Positions 23,101-56,310 of a DNA stretch of 64,000 nt are shown piece after piece. Position numbers and translations under genes: made by a program. Positions within the stretch are counted from its first letter, which is position 1. Every line of letters begins with the position of its first letter. The notes beneath the pieces were generated by a model. It was not told the origin of the DNA and ran no database searches. It saw only the letters and a list, made by a program, of their open reading frames with translations. The DNA comes from Valencia hispanica. Its lineage: Eukaryota; Chordata; Actinopteri; Cyprinodontiformes; Valenciidae. The DNA is taken from positions 4,987,020-5,051,019 of the forward strand of contig OY747700.1 in assembly GCA_963556495.2 (NCBI GenBank). Reading direction: 5' to 3'.

Positions 23101-26100
23101 CAGTCAGGAAGCCTGGCAGACAGACGTTGGAGTCGGGGATATGATCCAGCAGCCACGTCTCCGTAAAACACATAACACTGCATTCACGGTACTCTGGCTG
23201 AGTCCTTGTAAGGGCTTGGAGTTCATCCATCTTGTTAGCCAGTGATCTTACGTTGCCCATTATGATCGATGGAAGAGATGGCTTGAACTTCCTCTTTCTC
23301 TGTCTCCTTTTCGCTCCTGCTCTGCATCCACGTCTCCTCCTTATCAACTCATCGGGGATTTGTGGTTTCAGTTGAGGTATTATTTCAGCTTTTGCGATGT
23401 TAATCAGCTGCTCCCGGCTGTAAACCACATTGTTGCCATGGTTACGCATCATAACAAATTGTCAAAAAGGGAAAAATTTACAGCAAAAATCCTTCCAGCT
23501 TCACAGCACCAAAAACTAGAAAGTATACAGGTCAAAAAAATGCAATCTTCTTTAAGAAAAAAGAGGAACCAATGTACAAAAAAACAAAACTTAATATGTA
23601 GCCAACAGAGCCACTCCAACATGCAGCCACCCAGAGCAGCACAATTCTAGAACAATTCTAATTGCAGCCTTGAGCGGATTGTTAAGAAGAATCCATTCAG
23701 AAATCCGGAGGAGCTTCACCAGAACTGGAGTGTTTTCGCAGCGTTTCAAAGTTAAAGTTTGCATTTCATCATTTGCAAATCAAGGATCCAGAGTCTGGGG
23801 GAGATCAGAGAGGACCAGAACCCACGCTGCTGGAAGTCCAGTGACGTTTCCACAGTCAGTGATGATATCCGGGTTATCTTCTGGTTCTGGTCCGCTGGGT
23901 TTTCTGAAGTCCACAGTCAAAGCAGCCATTTTAGAGGCCTTCATGCTGATTTTCTTTCCCAGCAGGACTTGGTACCGGTCCACAGCGCATAATGGTGGAA
24001 CTGGTGATTTTGTGAAATAAAATTACTCAAACTATTAAAAGGTTTGCTTTTATTACCCCCCCAGTTTTTCTGAATCAGATTATTCAACTGAAATTAATGT
24101 ATTTAAAAGCTTCTTAGACACATTTTTAATCACATCTTTGTGCCGTTTATTAAAAAGAAAACATTTAAACTGTTATGTTATATTTTACTACATACATTAT
24201 TATGTTCTCTGACAACATTTTGTCTGAAAAAATGTACAGTTTGATTTTAACTTATTTCTCCCACTTTGTTCCCCGACTTTAGCGAAAACGAACCGAACCA
24301 TGAAACTGAAACCAAGGAACCGGGACTTTCAGGGCGTAGCGTTACGCCCCCTACTGGGCGTCGTTAGACGGCGTCCTACCTCCTCCAATGCAGGCTCCAT
24401 GGACCGCCACCACCACCGGCTTCGGACACTACAGGAAGAGGAAAAGCTAAGAGCTCAGCGTTTCAGGAAGCCCCATGATGATCCCGCTGCTCCACGCTGA
24501 CCTTCTCTATGACGGAGAACGTCTCTTGATACTTGGTGACGAGCTTCCTGACGTTCCAGGAGATCCTGGCCGTGTCGTCGCCCTCCGGCTGCAGCATGTC
24601 GCCCGCCATGTCCATCAGGTCGATCCCTGGACGGAAGCAGACCTCAGACGGGACGAAACACCAGCTCCACTGGGAACTCTAGAGACGAACCGATAAAACC
24701 GACGCTCACCAGCTGTGAACATCTTCCCCGCTCCAGAAACGACCACCACTCTGCAGGCCTGGTCATCGGCGATCTCACTGAAGCACTCCACCATCTCCCT
24801 GGAAGAGGGCAGCAACAGATCCCTGTTTTATTGATCACACGCCGACCGTTTAGATGCGCTGTAACGTTTGACACCTGTGGTCTACAGGTACAGCTCAGAC
24901 AATTAGCAAATCCGGAAAATAAAGGTCAATATTTTTTATCCCTTAATCCAGAAATTTTTTTTATATTGTCAACAACTTAAATACTGTATACATAGAAAAT
25001 TGAGTGGAAGAAAAAAGTGCAGCTGCAATTACTAACCGGCACCTTGAAAGGTTTGTCGAGCCAAATAAATTCAAGAATTTGGGGGAGCTTCTGAAACCAT
25101 AAGTATTTACACCCGTAAGCTCAATATATAGCAAAAGGAAAATAGTTTGTTCACTTTACTTGAAACCCATGAAAGTCCCACAATGTCTGGGTCAGGGGTC
25201 GGCAGCCATTTTCACCCTCAGTCCAGCTAAATAAACCTCATTTAGAGCTGCTAAGTTTTAAAAGAACTACTGTTTGGTTTCTATTTTTAAGTTTTAAAAT
25301 AAAAACACAAAACTTTTGCAAAAAAGTAGATGGAAACTTTTTCATCCATGGGATGAAAAAGGTCAATATTTTTTATCCCTCATTTCAGAAAAAAATGTGA
25401 ATATTGTGATAAACTTAAATACTGTATACAAAGGAAATTGAGTGGAAGAAAAAAGTGCAGCACATTTAACAACGAGCGGAGACTCTTGCCTCCAGAAGGC
25501 TTTGTTCATGGCGTTGAGCTTCTTGGGTCGGTGAAGTTGGACGTGCGTGACGGAGTCCGCCGGGCGGCTGATGGCCAGCGTGGTGAACGGGGACGTGGGT
25601 CCGTCCGAGGAGGACATGGTTCTGACCGAAGCCTGGGCGGGCAGACGCAACACGCCGTCTGGACATGAGACAACACTTTGGTTTTACTAAATGAGGCTTA
25701 GGGATGCAAGAAAACACCAATATGCTGATATATCGCCATACTTTATTCTACTGTAGATTGGTATATTTTGGTTTTAGCCTGGTGGTCATATGGACTGGCA
25801 GGCTACACATTAAGCTTTATAGATTTGTTCCTGATTATGTTACAGAATCATCTTCATATTTTTCCTCAAACTTATTCGACTTTAACTTGTATGCATATTC
25901 CTAACAAATGAAATAAATCACCAATGTCAGACATAAATGAGCTCTTTTTGTCTTTGAACCTATCTGCAGACTTGACCTTTCACCTATATTTCACCTAAAA
26001 GCTCGTTTATTTCGGTTGGGAAACACGAGGAAGCCATCTAAAACTCGCGTTTCCATTTCTAAATGTGGACGAAACAAACAGTCGAACTCACATTTGGGCA

Positions 26101-26128
26101 GAGCTGATCTGACAATGACGGACAGCAT
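14188..26128 (-). CDS. ech1: Delta(3,5)-delta(2,4)-dienoyl-CoA isomerase, complete, ten exons
   Basis: Crotonase-family enzyme that shifts 3,5-dienoyl-CoA to 2,4-dienoyl-CoA in oxidation of unsaturated fatty acids (mitochondria and peroxisomes). Exons from 5': 26128-26092, 25658-25490, 24798-24710, 24626-24502, 24428-24380, 19706-19642, 17584-17514, 17433-17362, 14514-14364, 14292-14188. They sum to 933 nt, 310 aa, phases all agree (human ECH1: 328 aa). Oxyanion-hole region SGAGKMFTAGIDLMD and HGACIGGGVDL. The acidic residues fall at D159, E179, D187, with the 20 and 8 spacing of rat D176/E196/D204. The C-terminus FSKL is a PTS1 peroxisomal signal; the N-terminus MLSVIVRSALPK is basic and hydrophobic, consistent with a mitochondrial presequence. 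An in-frame upstream ATG at about 26197 would add 23 residues. Intron 2 starts with GC, not GT. Confidence 0.95.
14515..15520. other. ech1 intron 8, repeat-like, no gene
   Basis: The reading frame at 14711-15130 (139 aa) has no domain I know and no splice context. The phrase GCTGAAAGTATGC recurs at about 15140 and 15345, which suggests old repeat. Confidence 0.45.
15525..16655. mobile_element. Decayed DNA transposon with inverted ends, possibly Harbinger-like
   Basis: Left end about TGGCTCCTCATTTATCAAAC and right end about GTTGATAAAAGAGAGCCCC are inverted relatives. The ends resemble those of the element at 62193-62746. A start at 15789 (ATGGCCAAGAGGGCGG) recalls the Myb-like accessory protein of Harbinger elements, but stops follow at once. 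Superfamily is a guess. Confidence 0.4.
16656..17361. other. Rest of ech1 intron 8, nothing recognised
   Basis: No exon or named repeat seen. Part of 16660-16910 may belong to the element to its left. Confidence 0.4.
17630..19565. mobile_element. TTAA-flanked DNA transposon, Kolobok/T2-like, with long inverted repeats
   Basis: Flanked by TTAA at 17626-17629 and 19566-19569. Ends are AGGGATATTCCACCC and its inverse. The inverted similarity runs several hundred bases inward (for example GACTAGATTACGACAAAGCG near 17915 against its inverse near 19250). TTAA duplication with AGGG ends fits the TTAAAGGRR rule of Kolobok/T2 elements better than the CCC start of piggyBac. It fills almost all of the ech1 intron 17585-19641. 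Confidence 0.8.
18040..19159 (+). mobile_element. Second TTAA element nested in the first, with THAP-like remnant
   Basis: TTAA at 18036-18039 and 19160-19163; ends AGGGGACATATCATG and the inverse of AGTGGACATACCATG. On the plus strand it encodes a broken THAP-type zinc finger: KCSVVGC (first cysteine pair, 18344-18361) followed by LHRLPASEPLRIAW-like text, then after a frameshift VCPKHFKDD (C-x2-H, 18480-18491). The spacing of about 40 residues fits C2CH THAP domains, which Kolobok-group elements are known to carry. The remainder of any transposase is not readable. Confidence 0.7.
20440..23660 (-). mobile_element. Nearly full-length Rex1/CR1-group LINE
   Basis: Non-LTR retrotransposon on the minus strand. 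Its 3' end has an ATTCA-type short repeat tail (20444-20463) and TTTATTGATCCCAGAGGGAA. Beyond the open frame, about 200 bp of 5' sequence reaches 23660. The flanks rejoin the Tc1 copy. The clade name is by recognition of the protein and tail, not by a search. Confidence 0.8.
20517..23452 (-). CDS. LINE endonuclease-reverse transcriptase ORF, one frameshift
   Basis: Open for 913 codons from 23452 (MMRNHGNNVVYSRE) to 20711, then continued in another frame over 20729-20517, which encodes the usual C-terminus (RYRKSFLPTAIIIYNNSL). N-terminal apurinic-like endonuclease: ISGDFNHAS and GQSDHNLVF supply the catalytic Asp/Asn and Ser-Asp-His. Reverse transcriptase: NKAAGPDGVSPRVLK, DFSSAFNTIQ, TGAPQGTVLSPF, and YSDDS as the catalytic box (usually FADD). 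A single frameshift near 20720-20745 separates it from an intact protein of about 980 aa. The 5' start is the first ATG of the frame, unproven. Confidence 0.85.
24011..24379. other. Intronic, no gene seen
   Basis: AT-rich remainder of ech1 intron 5 before the exon 24428-24380. Confidence 0.5.
24907..25458 (+). repeat. Direct repeat of Tc1-derived sequence in ech1 intron 2
   Basis: About 95 bp starting AAAGGTCAATATTTTTTATC at 24922 recurs directly at about 25361 and ends AGTGGAAGAAAAAAGTGCAG both times. The first copy continues with more Tc1 landmarks (AAGAATTTGGGGGAGCTTCT, about 25073). The second ends 31 bp from the GC donor of exon 2. Confidence 0.6.
25484..25490 (-). other. Non-canonical GC splice donor of ech1 intron 2
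   Basis: The coding exon ends TTCTGGAG at 25490 and the intron begins GCAAGA (25489-25484). Joining to the acceptor at 24798 gives FWREMVECF, the expected ECH1 sequence. The nearest GT (GTCTCC, six bases on) would insert two residues and is a poor donor. GC donors usually have AG|GCAAGT, which this nearly matches. Confidence 0.8.
25705..26091. other. ech1 intron 1, nothing recognised
   Basis: No repeat or exon assigned. The strong donor GTGAGT of exon 1 is at 26091-26086. Confidence 0.5.
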
Positions 26129-26460
26129 CGCCCTTTGACCTCTGCAGAGTCCGGGAGCTTCTTCTCTGAGCGATGAAACTGCAGCAAACGGAGACATTTA
26201 AACGCACCTCACCTGCTAACTAGCCTGGCTAGCGCTAACCGATGCTAACTGATGCTAACTAGCTTACTTACCCAAACTCTCCGCCGGTTAGCTGGAGGCT
26301 AACGGATAGAAAGCGAATCTTTATGACTTTATCTCTGAAATAAAACTACCAACCTCTGAACGCAACTTTCAAGAAGCCACTCCTGGCTAACTTAGCGTTT
26401 ATTACGGTGGCCGGTAAGGCTCCTATACCGTACGGAGAAACGCGGAGCGAATAAAAAAAA
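26129..26460 (-). promoter_or_regulatory. Probable ech1 promoter and 5' UTR region
   Basis: Upstream of the ech1 start codon and less AT-rich than its surroundings. Holds several GCTAAC/GTTAGC words (26215-26300). No TATA box or initiator can be called; placement is by position only. Confidence 0.35.
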
Positions 26461-26775
26461 CATTAACCTGGGAGGAGTTTCAGGATGTTTTATTATCTTT
26501 TATTGCTGCTGTTAAGTTGCATGAATGTTAAAATGTAGTTATGATAATATCTTGTATATACTCAGCATGAAAGAACATTATTAAAATAATGCGCATTTAT
26601 AGAGATAAGAGAAACAACTGATGGAAACTAATTTACAAGCACACAGACTCTTAAGTTGTTTATAGGTAAAACTGAAGTTTTTAATGAATATTTTCATTTA
26701 CTTTCAGCTTGTTTATTACCTAGAGCATCCAGATAATATTATGAAAATATATTTAACAATAAATCTAGTTCATGT

Positions 26776-28494
26776 ACATATAAATAAATAAGATTTATTC
26801 CTGTGTGATGTTTTATTAACGCCATATTTTATTCATGTGAAAGAATAGATCAACAAATAAGCAAGTACAGGTGAAACTCGAAAAATTAGAATATTGTGCA
26901 AAAGTTTATTTATTTCAATAATAATTGAACTTAAAAGGTGAAACTAATATATGAGACAGACTCCTTACATGCAAAGCGAGATATTTCAAGCTTTTATTTG
27001 TTATAATTTTGATGAATAAAACTTACAGCTTATGAAAACCCCAAATTCAAATGATCAGAAAATTAGAATATTGCATGAAATCAATAAAACAAGGATTTTA
27101 AAAAAGAGAAATGTGGGACCTCTGTAAAGTATAATCATGGTTATGTACTCAGTAGTTGGTCTGGGCTCCTTTTGCATCAAAGACTCCCTCAATGCGGCGT
27201 AGCATGGATGCTATCAGCCTGTGGCTCTGCTGAGGTGTTATGGAAGACCTTCAGTTCTTCTGCATTGTTCTGTCTCATGACTCTCATCTTTCTCTTGGCA
27301 ATGCTCCATAGATTCTCTACGGGGGTCAAAGGTCAGGCTAGTTTAGTGGCCAACCAAGCACAGTAATCCCATGGTCACTGAACCAGGTTTAGGTACTTCT
27401 GACAGTGTGGGCAGGAACCACGTCCTGCTGGAGAATGAAGTCAGCATCTCCATAAAGCTGGTCTGCAGAAGGAAGCATGAAGTGCTCCACAATGTCCTGG
27501 TAGATGGCGCCGTTGACTCTGGACTTAATAAAGCTCAGTGGACCAACACCAGCAGCACAGACTGTGGAAACTTCACACTGGACTTCCACCATCTTGGATT
27601 GTGTTCCTTTCCATTCTTCCTCCAGACTCTTGGACCTTGGTTTCCAAATGAGATGCAACATTTGGCGTTCTTTTTTTCTTTAGCCCAGGTAAGAAAATTC
27701 TGATGTTATTTGTTACTCAGGAGCAGCTTGGCAGGAGGAATAGGACGTTTGAAGCCCATGTCCAGGATCCGTCTGTGTGTGGTCGCTCTTGATGCACTAA
27801 CTCCAGCCTCAGTCCGCTCCTTGTGAAGATCCCCAACACTTTTCAATGGCCTTTTCCTCACAATCCTCCAGGCTGTGCTCATCCCTGCTGGTTGTGCACA
27901 GTGTTCTTCCACACTTTTACCTTCCACATAACTTTCTATAAATGAGCTTTTAAAAAACACTTGGGAACATCCAACTTCTTTTGCATTTACCTTTTGAGGC
28001 TTTCCCTCCTCATGGACGGGGTCAGTGATGGGTTTCTGCAGAACTGTCAGGTCAGCAGTCTTCCCCATGATTGTGATCCCTACTGAACCAGACTGAGACC
28101 ATTTAAAAGCCCAGGAACCCTTTGTAGGTGTTTTGGTTTAATTAGCTAATTAGAGTGGGGCACTTTGAGCCGAAAATATTGAACCTTTTCAAAATATTCT
28201 AATTTTTCTGAGATTTTGAATTTGGGGTTTTCATAAGTTGTAAGCCACAATCATCAAAATTATAACCCCCCCAAAAAAGCTGGAAATATCTCCTTTTGCA
28301 TGTAATTAATCTATATGATGTATTAGTTTCACCTTTTAGGTTGAATCACTGAAAGAAATGAACTTTTTCACGATATTGCAACTTTTCGAGTTTCATCTGT
28401 ATTTGCTTATTTGTTGATCTATTCTTTCACAAGAATAAAATAATATTGGCATTAATAAAACATCACACGGGAATAAATCTTATTTATTGATATG
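26776..28494. repeat. Palindrome (two arms of about 92 bp) with a Tc1 in its centre
   Basis: 26776-26867 and 28400-28494 are near-perfect inverted copies (for example GAAAGAATAGATCAACAAAT at 26840 and its inverse at 28411). The Tc1 lies exactly between them at the central TA. Without the Tc1 they would form one hairpin of about 190 bp. Confidence 0.85.
26868..28399 (-). mobile_element. Tc1-like transposon with both ends and TA duplication
   Basis: 1532 bp, ends CAGGTGAAACTCGAAAAATT and the diverged inverse of CAGATGAAACTCGAAAAGTT, with TA on each side (26866-26867, 28400-28401). The minus strand encodes a broken transposase: an N-terminal piece in 27706-28068 (start MGKTADLTVLQKP) and a catalytic-core piece in 27389-27661 (GPLSFIKSRVNGAIYQDIVE, ADFILQQDVVPAHT, where the second Asp of the DDE triad sits in QQD). 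Frameshifts and stops make it inactive. Confidence 0.9.
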
Positions 28495-29049
28495 TTTTTG
28501 ATTTTAAAATGTATGTATTTATCTATTCATTCATTCGTTCATTTATACCCATGAGCTTTTCTGGCAACATAAAAATCATCATGCAGCAATAAATGTGATT
28601 TACTCATTTATTTGTTGATTAATTCGTTGTTTTGTGCTATTTGTCATTGCAACAAAGATGAAGTGAATCACTTTTAAAAAATGTATTTGTCTATTTCTGA
28701 CAAACACACCAACAGCCTCAGCCACCTACATTATTCACCCATAGTGAACATTTAAAGCACAAAATATTTCAATGCAAAAGATAAATCTCTTAAGGTTCAC
28801 TGAAAGTTTTATTTATTTATTTATTGTCTGGGACATTATAAAAGATAAAATACATTTTACTCTTTATCATACATTCTGCTCAATTTCATAATATTTTCCT
28901 CTGTAGTTAAAAACGTGGAAAAGCTGCATAAAATAAAATAAGACGAATTTTTGCATCCAAAAGTAGTTTCATTTTCAGGAATGCTTTCTACACTTTTGAA
29001 CTCTAGAGGGCGCCAAAACTCCATTTTACAACCTGTTTTCCATGTACTT
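28495..29049. other. Intergenic, AT-rich, no gene seen
   Basis: No exon or named repeat recognised between the palindrome and the L2 element. Confidence 0.45.
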
Positions 29050-30470
29050 GTTTCATAATAATACATTTTATTTAAAAGCACCTTTCTAGTCACTCAAGGT
29101 CACTGTACATGATAAAATAAAAACATAAACGAAGTATGATTAAACATATATAAAACAAATACAAATAAGCAAATAACAAGAAAATTAAACAACAAGGCAC
29201 TCTATATTTCAGGGTGGATAGGTGATTTTAAATAAGTACGTTTTGAGTTGGTTTTTAAATTCAGGCCCGAAAGAAGAGAGTTGCAATAATCTAAACGTGA
29301 AGTAACCAGGCTATGGACGAGGATAGAAGCAGCATGCACAGTGAGGGAGAGGCGAAGACGAGTAATGTTACGAAGATGGAAATAGGCTGACCGTGTGATG
29401 CTATTGAATGAATGAAAAGATAGGGAGCAATCAAGGATGACACCCAGACTCTTGACCTGTGGAGAGGGGGAAACTGAGGTATTATCAATGGTGAGAGAAA
29501 AACGATCAGATTTTGAGAGGGTGTTTTTGGTAACCACTAAAAGAAGTTCTGTTTTGTCTGAATTTAATTTCAGAAAGTTTGAACTGAACCAAGATTTTAT
29601 TTCGTGTAAGCAGGTAATTAGGGAGGAGGGGGGAAGTGTGGAGTTTGGTTTGCTGGACAATTAGAGCTGGGTGTCATCCGCAAAGCCGTGAAAATGGATG
29701 TTAAATCTACGGAAAATATTGCCAAGTGGAAGAATGTATATGATGAAAAGAAGGTGCCCCAGGACTGAGCCCTGGGGCACCCCTGAAGAAACAGGAGACG
29801 GCTGGGAACGGAAGGATTTAAGAGTGATGAACTGAGCGCAGTCTGATAGGTAAGAGTGAAACCATTGAAGAGGGGTGTTAGCAATGCCGATGGAGGATAA
29901 CCTATGGAGGAGAATAGGATGAGATATAATATCAAAGGCCGCACTCAGATCAAGGAGAACCAGGATGGATATTAGACCGGCATCAGCAGCGATGAGAAAA
30001 TCATTAGTTATTTTGAGGACAGCTGTTTCTGTGCTGTAAAGTGGACGGAAACCGGACTGGAAGGGTTCACAAAGGCAGTTGTGGGTTAGGTGAGTGTGGA
30101 GCTGGGCAGCGACAACTTTTTCTAAAATTTTGGAGACAAAGGGTAGGTTGGAGATGGGGCGGATATTAGTCAAAATATTTGGATCTGAACCAGGCTTTTT
30201 AAGTGTTGGAATAACTGCGGCAGTTTTGAAAGTAGAGGGAACAATACCGGAGGAAAGGGATGCATGTATGATAGCAGAGATGAGAGGGAGTAGGGAAGGA
30301 AGGCAGGATTTAACCAAGGTTGTGGCGAGGGGGTCCAGAAGACGGGTAGAAAGCTTTGACTTAAGAATAATTTCTAATAGCTCGGAAGCACTGGGAATTT
30401 GAAAAATGGAAAGTAATTGTGGTGGCTGGGGAAAATCCTACGAGGAGGTGGGAGTGATGCTTTGGTGAAT
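29050..30470 (-). mobile_element. 5'-truncated L2-group LINE with reverse transcriptase
   Basis: Minus-strand reverse transcriptase in two frames, 30317-29661 and 29660-29202. Motifs: RPISNLPFVSKILEKVVAAQ, LDLSAAFDIISH, SSGVPQGSVLGH, HGFADDTQL (catalytic box), [25 protein letters not shown] frameshift lies close to 29660 just after FADDTQL. The endonuclease part is missing; decayed LINE text may extend to about 30780. Confidence 0.85.
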
Positions 30471-30779
30471 TGAACTGTAAATGTTAAGTATTTTTTCATT
30501 AAAAAAACAACAAAGGAGCATTGTAAGTTGCAGTTGAATACATGTGGGGAGGAAAAGAGTCAGGTGGCTGGTGTATTTTATTTAGTATGGAGTAGAGGGA
30601 CCTAGTGTTGCCTCTACTGGAGTTAATTAGACAAGAGTAGTAATATAGTTTGCTTTGTACAATTAAGTCACATGGGCTGTATAGAGTTCTTTGTGAATGG
30701 TGAGACCAGTTTTCCTGTAGAGGCGTTTAGCCATAAAATAGCTTGGAAGTCCTCATTGTTTCTCTTTGTTTGTGGTTTA

Positions 30780-32265
30780 GACGTTATAAACTTACACACA
30801 TATACAATTCTGATACCATAAGACAAGTACATAAATATATTTATTAGATTAAAAATAGGAATTATGCTTTGGTACAGTCTTTATCTAAATGAGTAGCTGT
30901 GGTGGAGCAGTAGCTGATGGGGTTTCCTCAAAGCATCCGCCTTTTATTTGATGTAGTGACTCAAGGGAGCGGATATTTGTGACGTGAAATGGCCTCACTT
31001 TTAAATGACTTTTCCACAACCTTCACCCTGACCTGTCTGTCTGCTGGGTTCCTCGGTCTCCATGATGCTGGATGTTCCCTCCGAAGAACCTGTGAGGCCT
31101 TCAGAGAACAGCTGGATTTACAGGGAGATTAAGTCACACACAGATGGACTGGATTTACTGTGTCCAGGTGATGTCTGAAGGCAGATTTTATTGAGGGGTA
31201 TTAGAGAAGAGGGGTCTCAACTGAAATAGATGCCATGCCACGCCCTTTAGATTTCTGGGGGGTTAAAAATGTGTACAGAACACATAAAATCTCAGTGAAA
31301 TACATTGAAGTTAGTAGTTTTATTGGTCATCAATACTTTAATAGAGGTGATTTATTTATGAAAAACTTTAATTCTCTGAGGTAAAAATATTTGGACATGA
31401 GAAGATGAGGGGAATTAAACTGTGCCACTTAAAAAATGCGCTCACAGCATTTAAAAAATGCATAAACAAACTGGAAAGAGTATAAAACAGAAGAGAAAGT
31501 TGCTGAAAACAGCTTTTCACCAGTTAAACTTCTGCTCTGGTAATTGATGCTGCGGCATAAAGTAAACGACACTGTTTGTTTTTAGCACTTTTTTTTATTC
31601 ATTTAATCTTGTCTTTCTTGGTTCCAGTGCTGCTTTATTACATATAAAAATTACCTGATAAAAATTTGACACAAAAGACAAATCATAACATATTCTACAA
31701 AACAGAACACAATAAAATACGTTTTGTTTCAAACACTTTGACCAGAAAAAGTCTTAACAGAAATGTAAGATCTACAGTTTGCAATAATTGGTTGCATGTT
31801 TTTTTTTGGGGGGGGGGAACAAAAGAAGACAAAGCAAAAATGTTGAGAGAAGTTTCACTATGAATCTGAAAGTCTTTGAGGTTCCAAAAGGATTTATTCT
31901 CCAACTGTAGCAGACTGTATGTTCTCAGAACAAGCATCCATGTGTGGTCACTCACATTCCCTCGTTGTGAATCTGAGTGCATGCTGTCGGTGCAAACAGT
32001 GCAGTAGCTAAAAGCCCAGAAGTGCATGGCTGAACCTGGCAGAGCTTTTCAAACGGCTGCAGGAGATAAAACTTCACAATAAACAAGCTCCACGCACGTT
32101 TCAGCAGAAGCCATCAGGAGTTTAGTCAAGCTTCAACAGGTTGACAGTAATATTACTAGACTGAAACTTAGAGAACATAAAACAGACTCTAAAAGTCATT
32201 CGACTCCAGGAAGATCTGTAAAAATGTTCACACATTCAGTGACAACTAAAAAGGTAACTCTGAAA
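30780..32265. other. Intergenic, no gene seen
   Basis: Between the L2 element and the minisatellite. No coding exon recognised; includes a G/T run at 31799-31819. Confidence 0.45.
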
Positions 32266-32269
32266 GTGC

Positions 32270-32770
32270 AGTGCTAGCAGGCTACTTTAGCTCCAAGCTA
32301 AATAGTTAGAAACGAAATATTTAGCTTTAAACTTAATATTTAGCTTGCAAACAAAATATATGGTTTGAGGCTAAATATTAAGCTTTAAACTAAATATAGA
32401 TGGCTAAATCTAGCATCCAAACTATATAGCTGACAGTCCAAATTTAGTTCCAAACTAAATATTTATACATGTAAATTTAGTTAGCATGCTTAATATTTAG
32501 CGTGCTAACTAAATATTTATAAATGTAAATCTAGTTAGCATGCTAAATATCTAGCTCCAAAATAAATACAGTTAACATGCTAAATATTTAGCGTGCTAAC
32601 TAAATATTTATAAATGTAAATCTAGTTATCATGCTAAATATTAAGCTCCAAACTAAATACAGTTAACATGCTAAATATTTAGCGTGCTAACTAAATATTT
32701 ATACGTGTAAATTTAGTTATCATGCTAAATATTAAGCTCCAAACTAAATATAGCAAGTTTTGTTCTAAAC
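32270..32770. repeat. AT-rich minisatellite with 91-bp units
   Basis: The word CGTGCTAACTAAATATTTAT recurs at 32501, 32592 and 32683, giving a 91-bp period over about three and a half units, inside a longer run of TTAGCTCCAAACTAAATATT-like text from 32290. A stretch like the inverted end of the element at 58464 (GTTATTTAGTCTGTCATAAG) follows at 32939. Confidence 0.8.
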
Positions 32771-33362
32771 AAAATTTAGTTAGCAATATGGAAGCTAAAT
32801 ATTTAGCTAATAACTAAATTAATTTAATTATTTATCAATATTTTTATCTAAAATATTAAAATTTTATATAAGAATAATTCATATTATTGAATATATTTAA
32901 AATATTATTAAAAATAATTAATTATTTTTGAATTTGGGTTATTTAGTCTGTCATAAGATGAACAAATGGGTGTTCATTTTGGGGTGAAATTTAAAGTCAT
33001 AATCACAATCACTCCATAATGCCAACACAAAGGTCTTTACTCAAAGCAGCTGTCAGATTATGCTCCCACCCAGCAGACCAAATACTTTACAGAAAAATTG
33101 CAAACATGGCCGCTGCTTGTGTGCATCAACATTTCCAGTAAAGTCTCAGCATTCATATCAGTTAAGGTCTGCTCAAGTCCAGCTGGAAGACAACATTTCA
33201 GTTTTGTATTCCTGTACATTTTGATATCTTAACAACACATTGTACTTATCCTTTTTATGAGTTTTCCTGTATTCTGTCTTAATTTTTTGCCCATTTATAA
33301 TTTTTTATATTGTATTTTTATGGTGTACATTTTCTGAAAAATTCTTCATTATTAATACATTT

Positions 33363-33368
33363 TTTATT
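33363..33368 (-). terminator. Possible poly(A) signal of the GT92 gene
   Basis: AATAAA on the minus strand 115 bp after the stop codon. The area is AT-rich, so chance occurrence is possible. Confidence 0.4.
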
Positions 33369-33482
33369 TGTATTTTGGTCAACATCTTCATATTTAATAA
33401 AAATAAATAAATACAAAAATTCTATCATTTAAAAAAACCCACTTCAAAAATGTAGTTCACTGGTTCCCTTGAAGTAACACCA

Positions 33483-56310
<22,828 letters not shown>

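Larger units (their letters stand above)
20285..24010 (+). mobile_element. Tc1-like transposon, split by a LINE insertion
   Basis: Two plus-strand pieces of one fish Tc1 copy: 20285-20438 (GGTCATGGCTAAAGAAACTG, GAGTGGAAGGAAAAAGTGC) and 23663-24010 (GCAGCCTTGAGCGGATTG, then a region encoding GPLGFLKSTVKAAI). In an unbroken Tc1 the text runs CAGGGATAA-then-GCAGCCTTGAG, so the LINE between 20440 and 23660 inserted inside it. Frames are broken; outer ends not clear. Confidence 0.75.
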
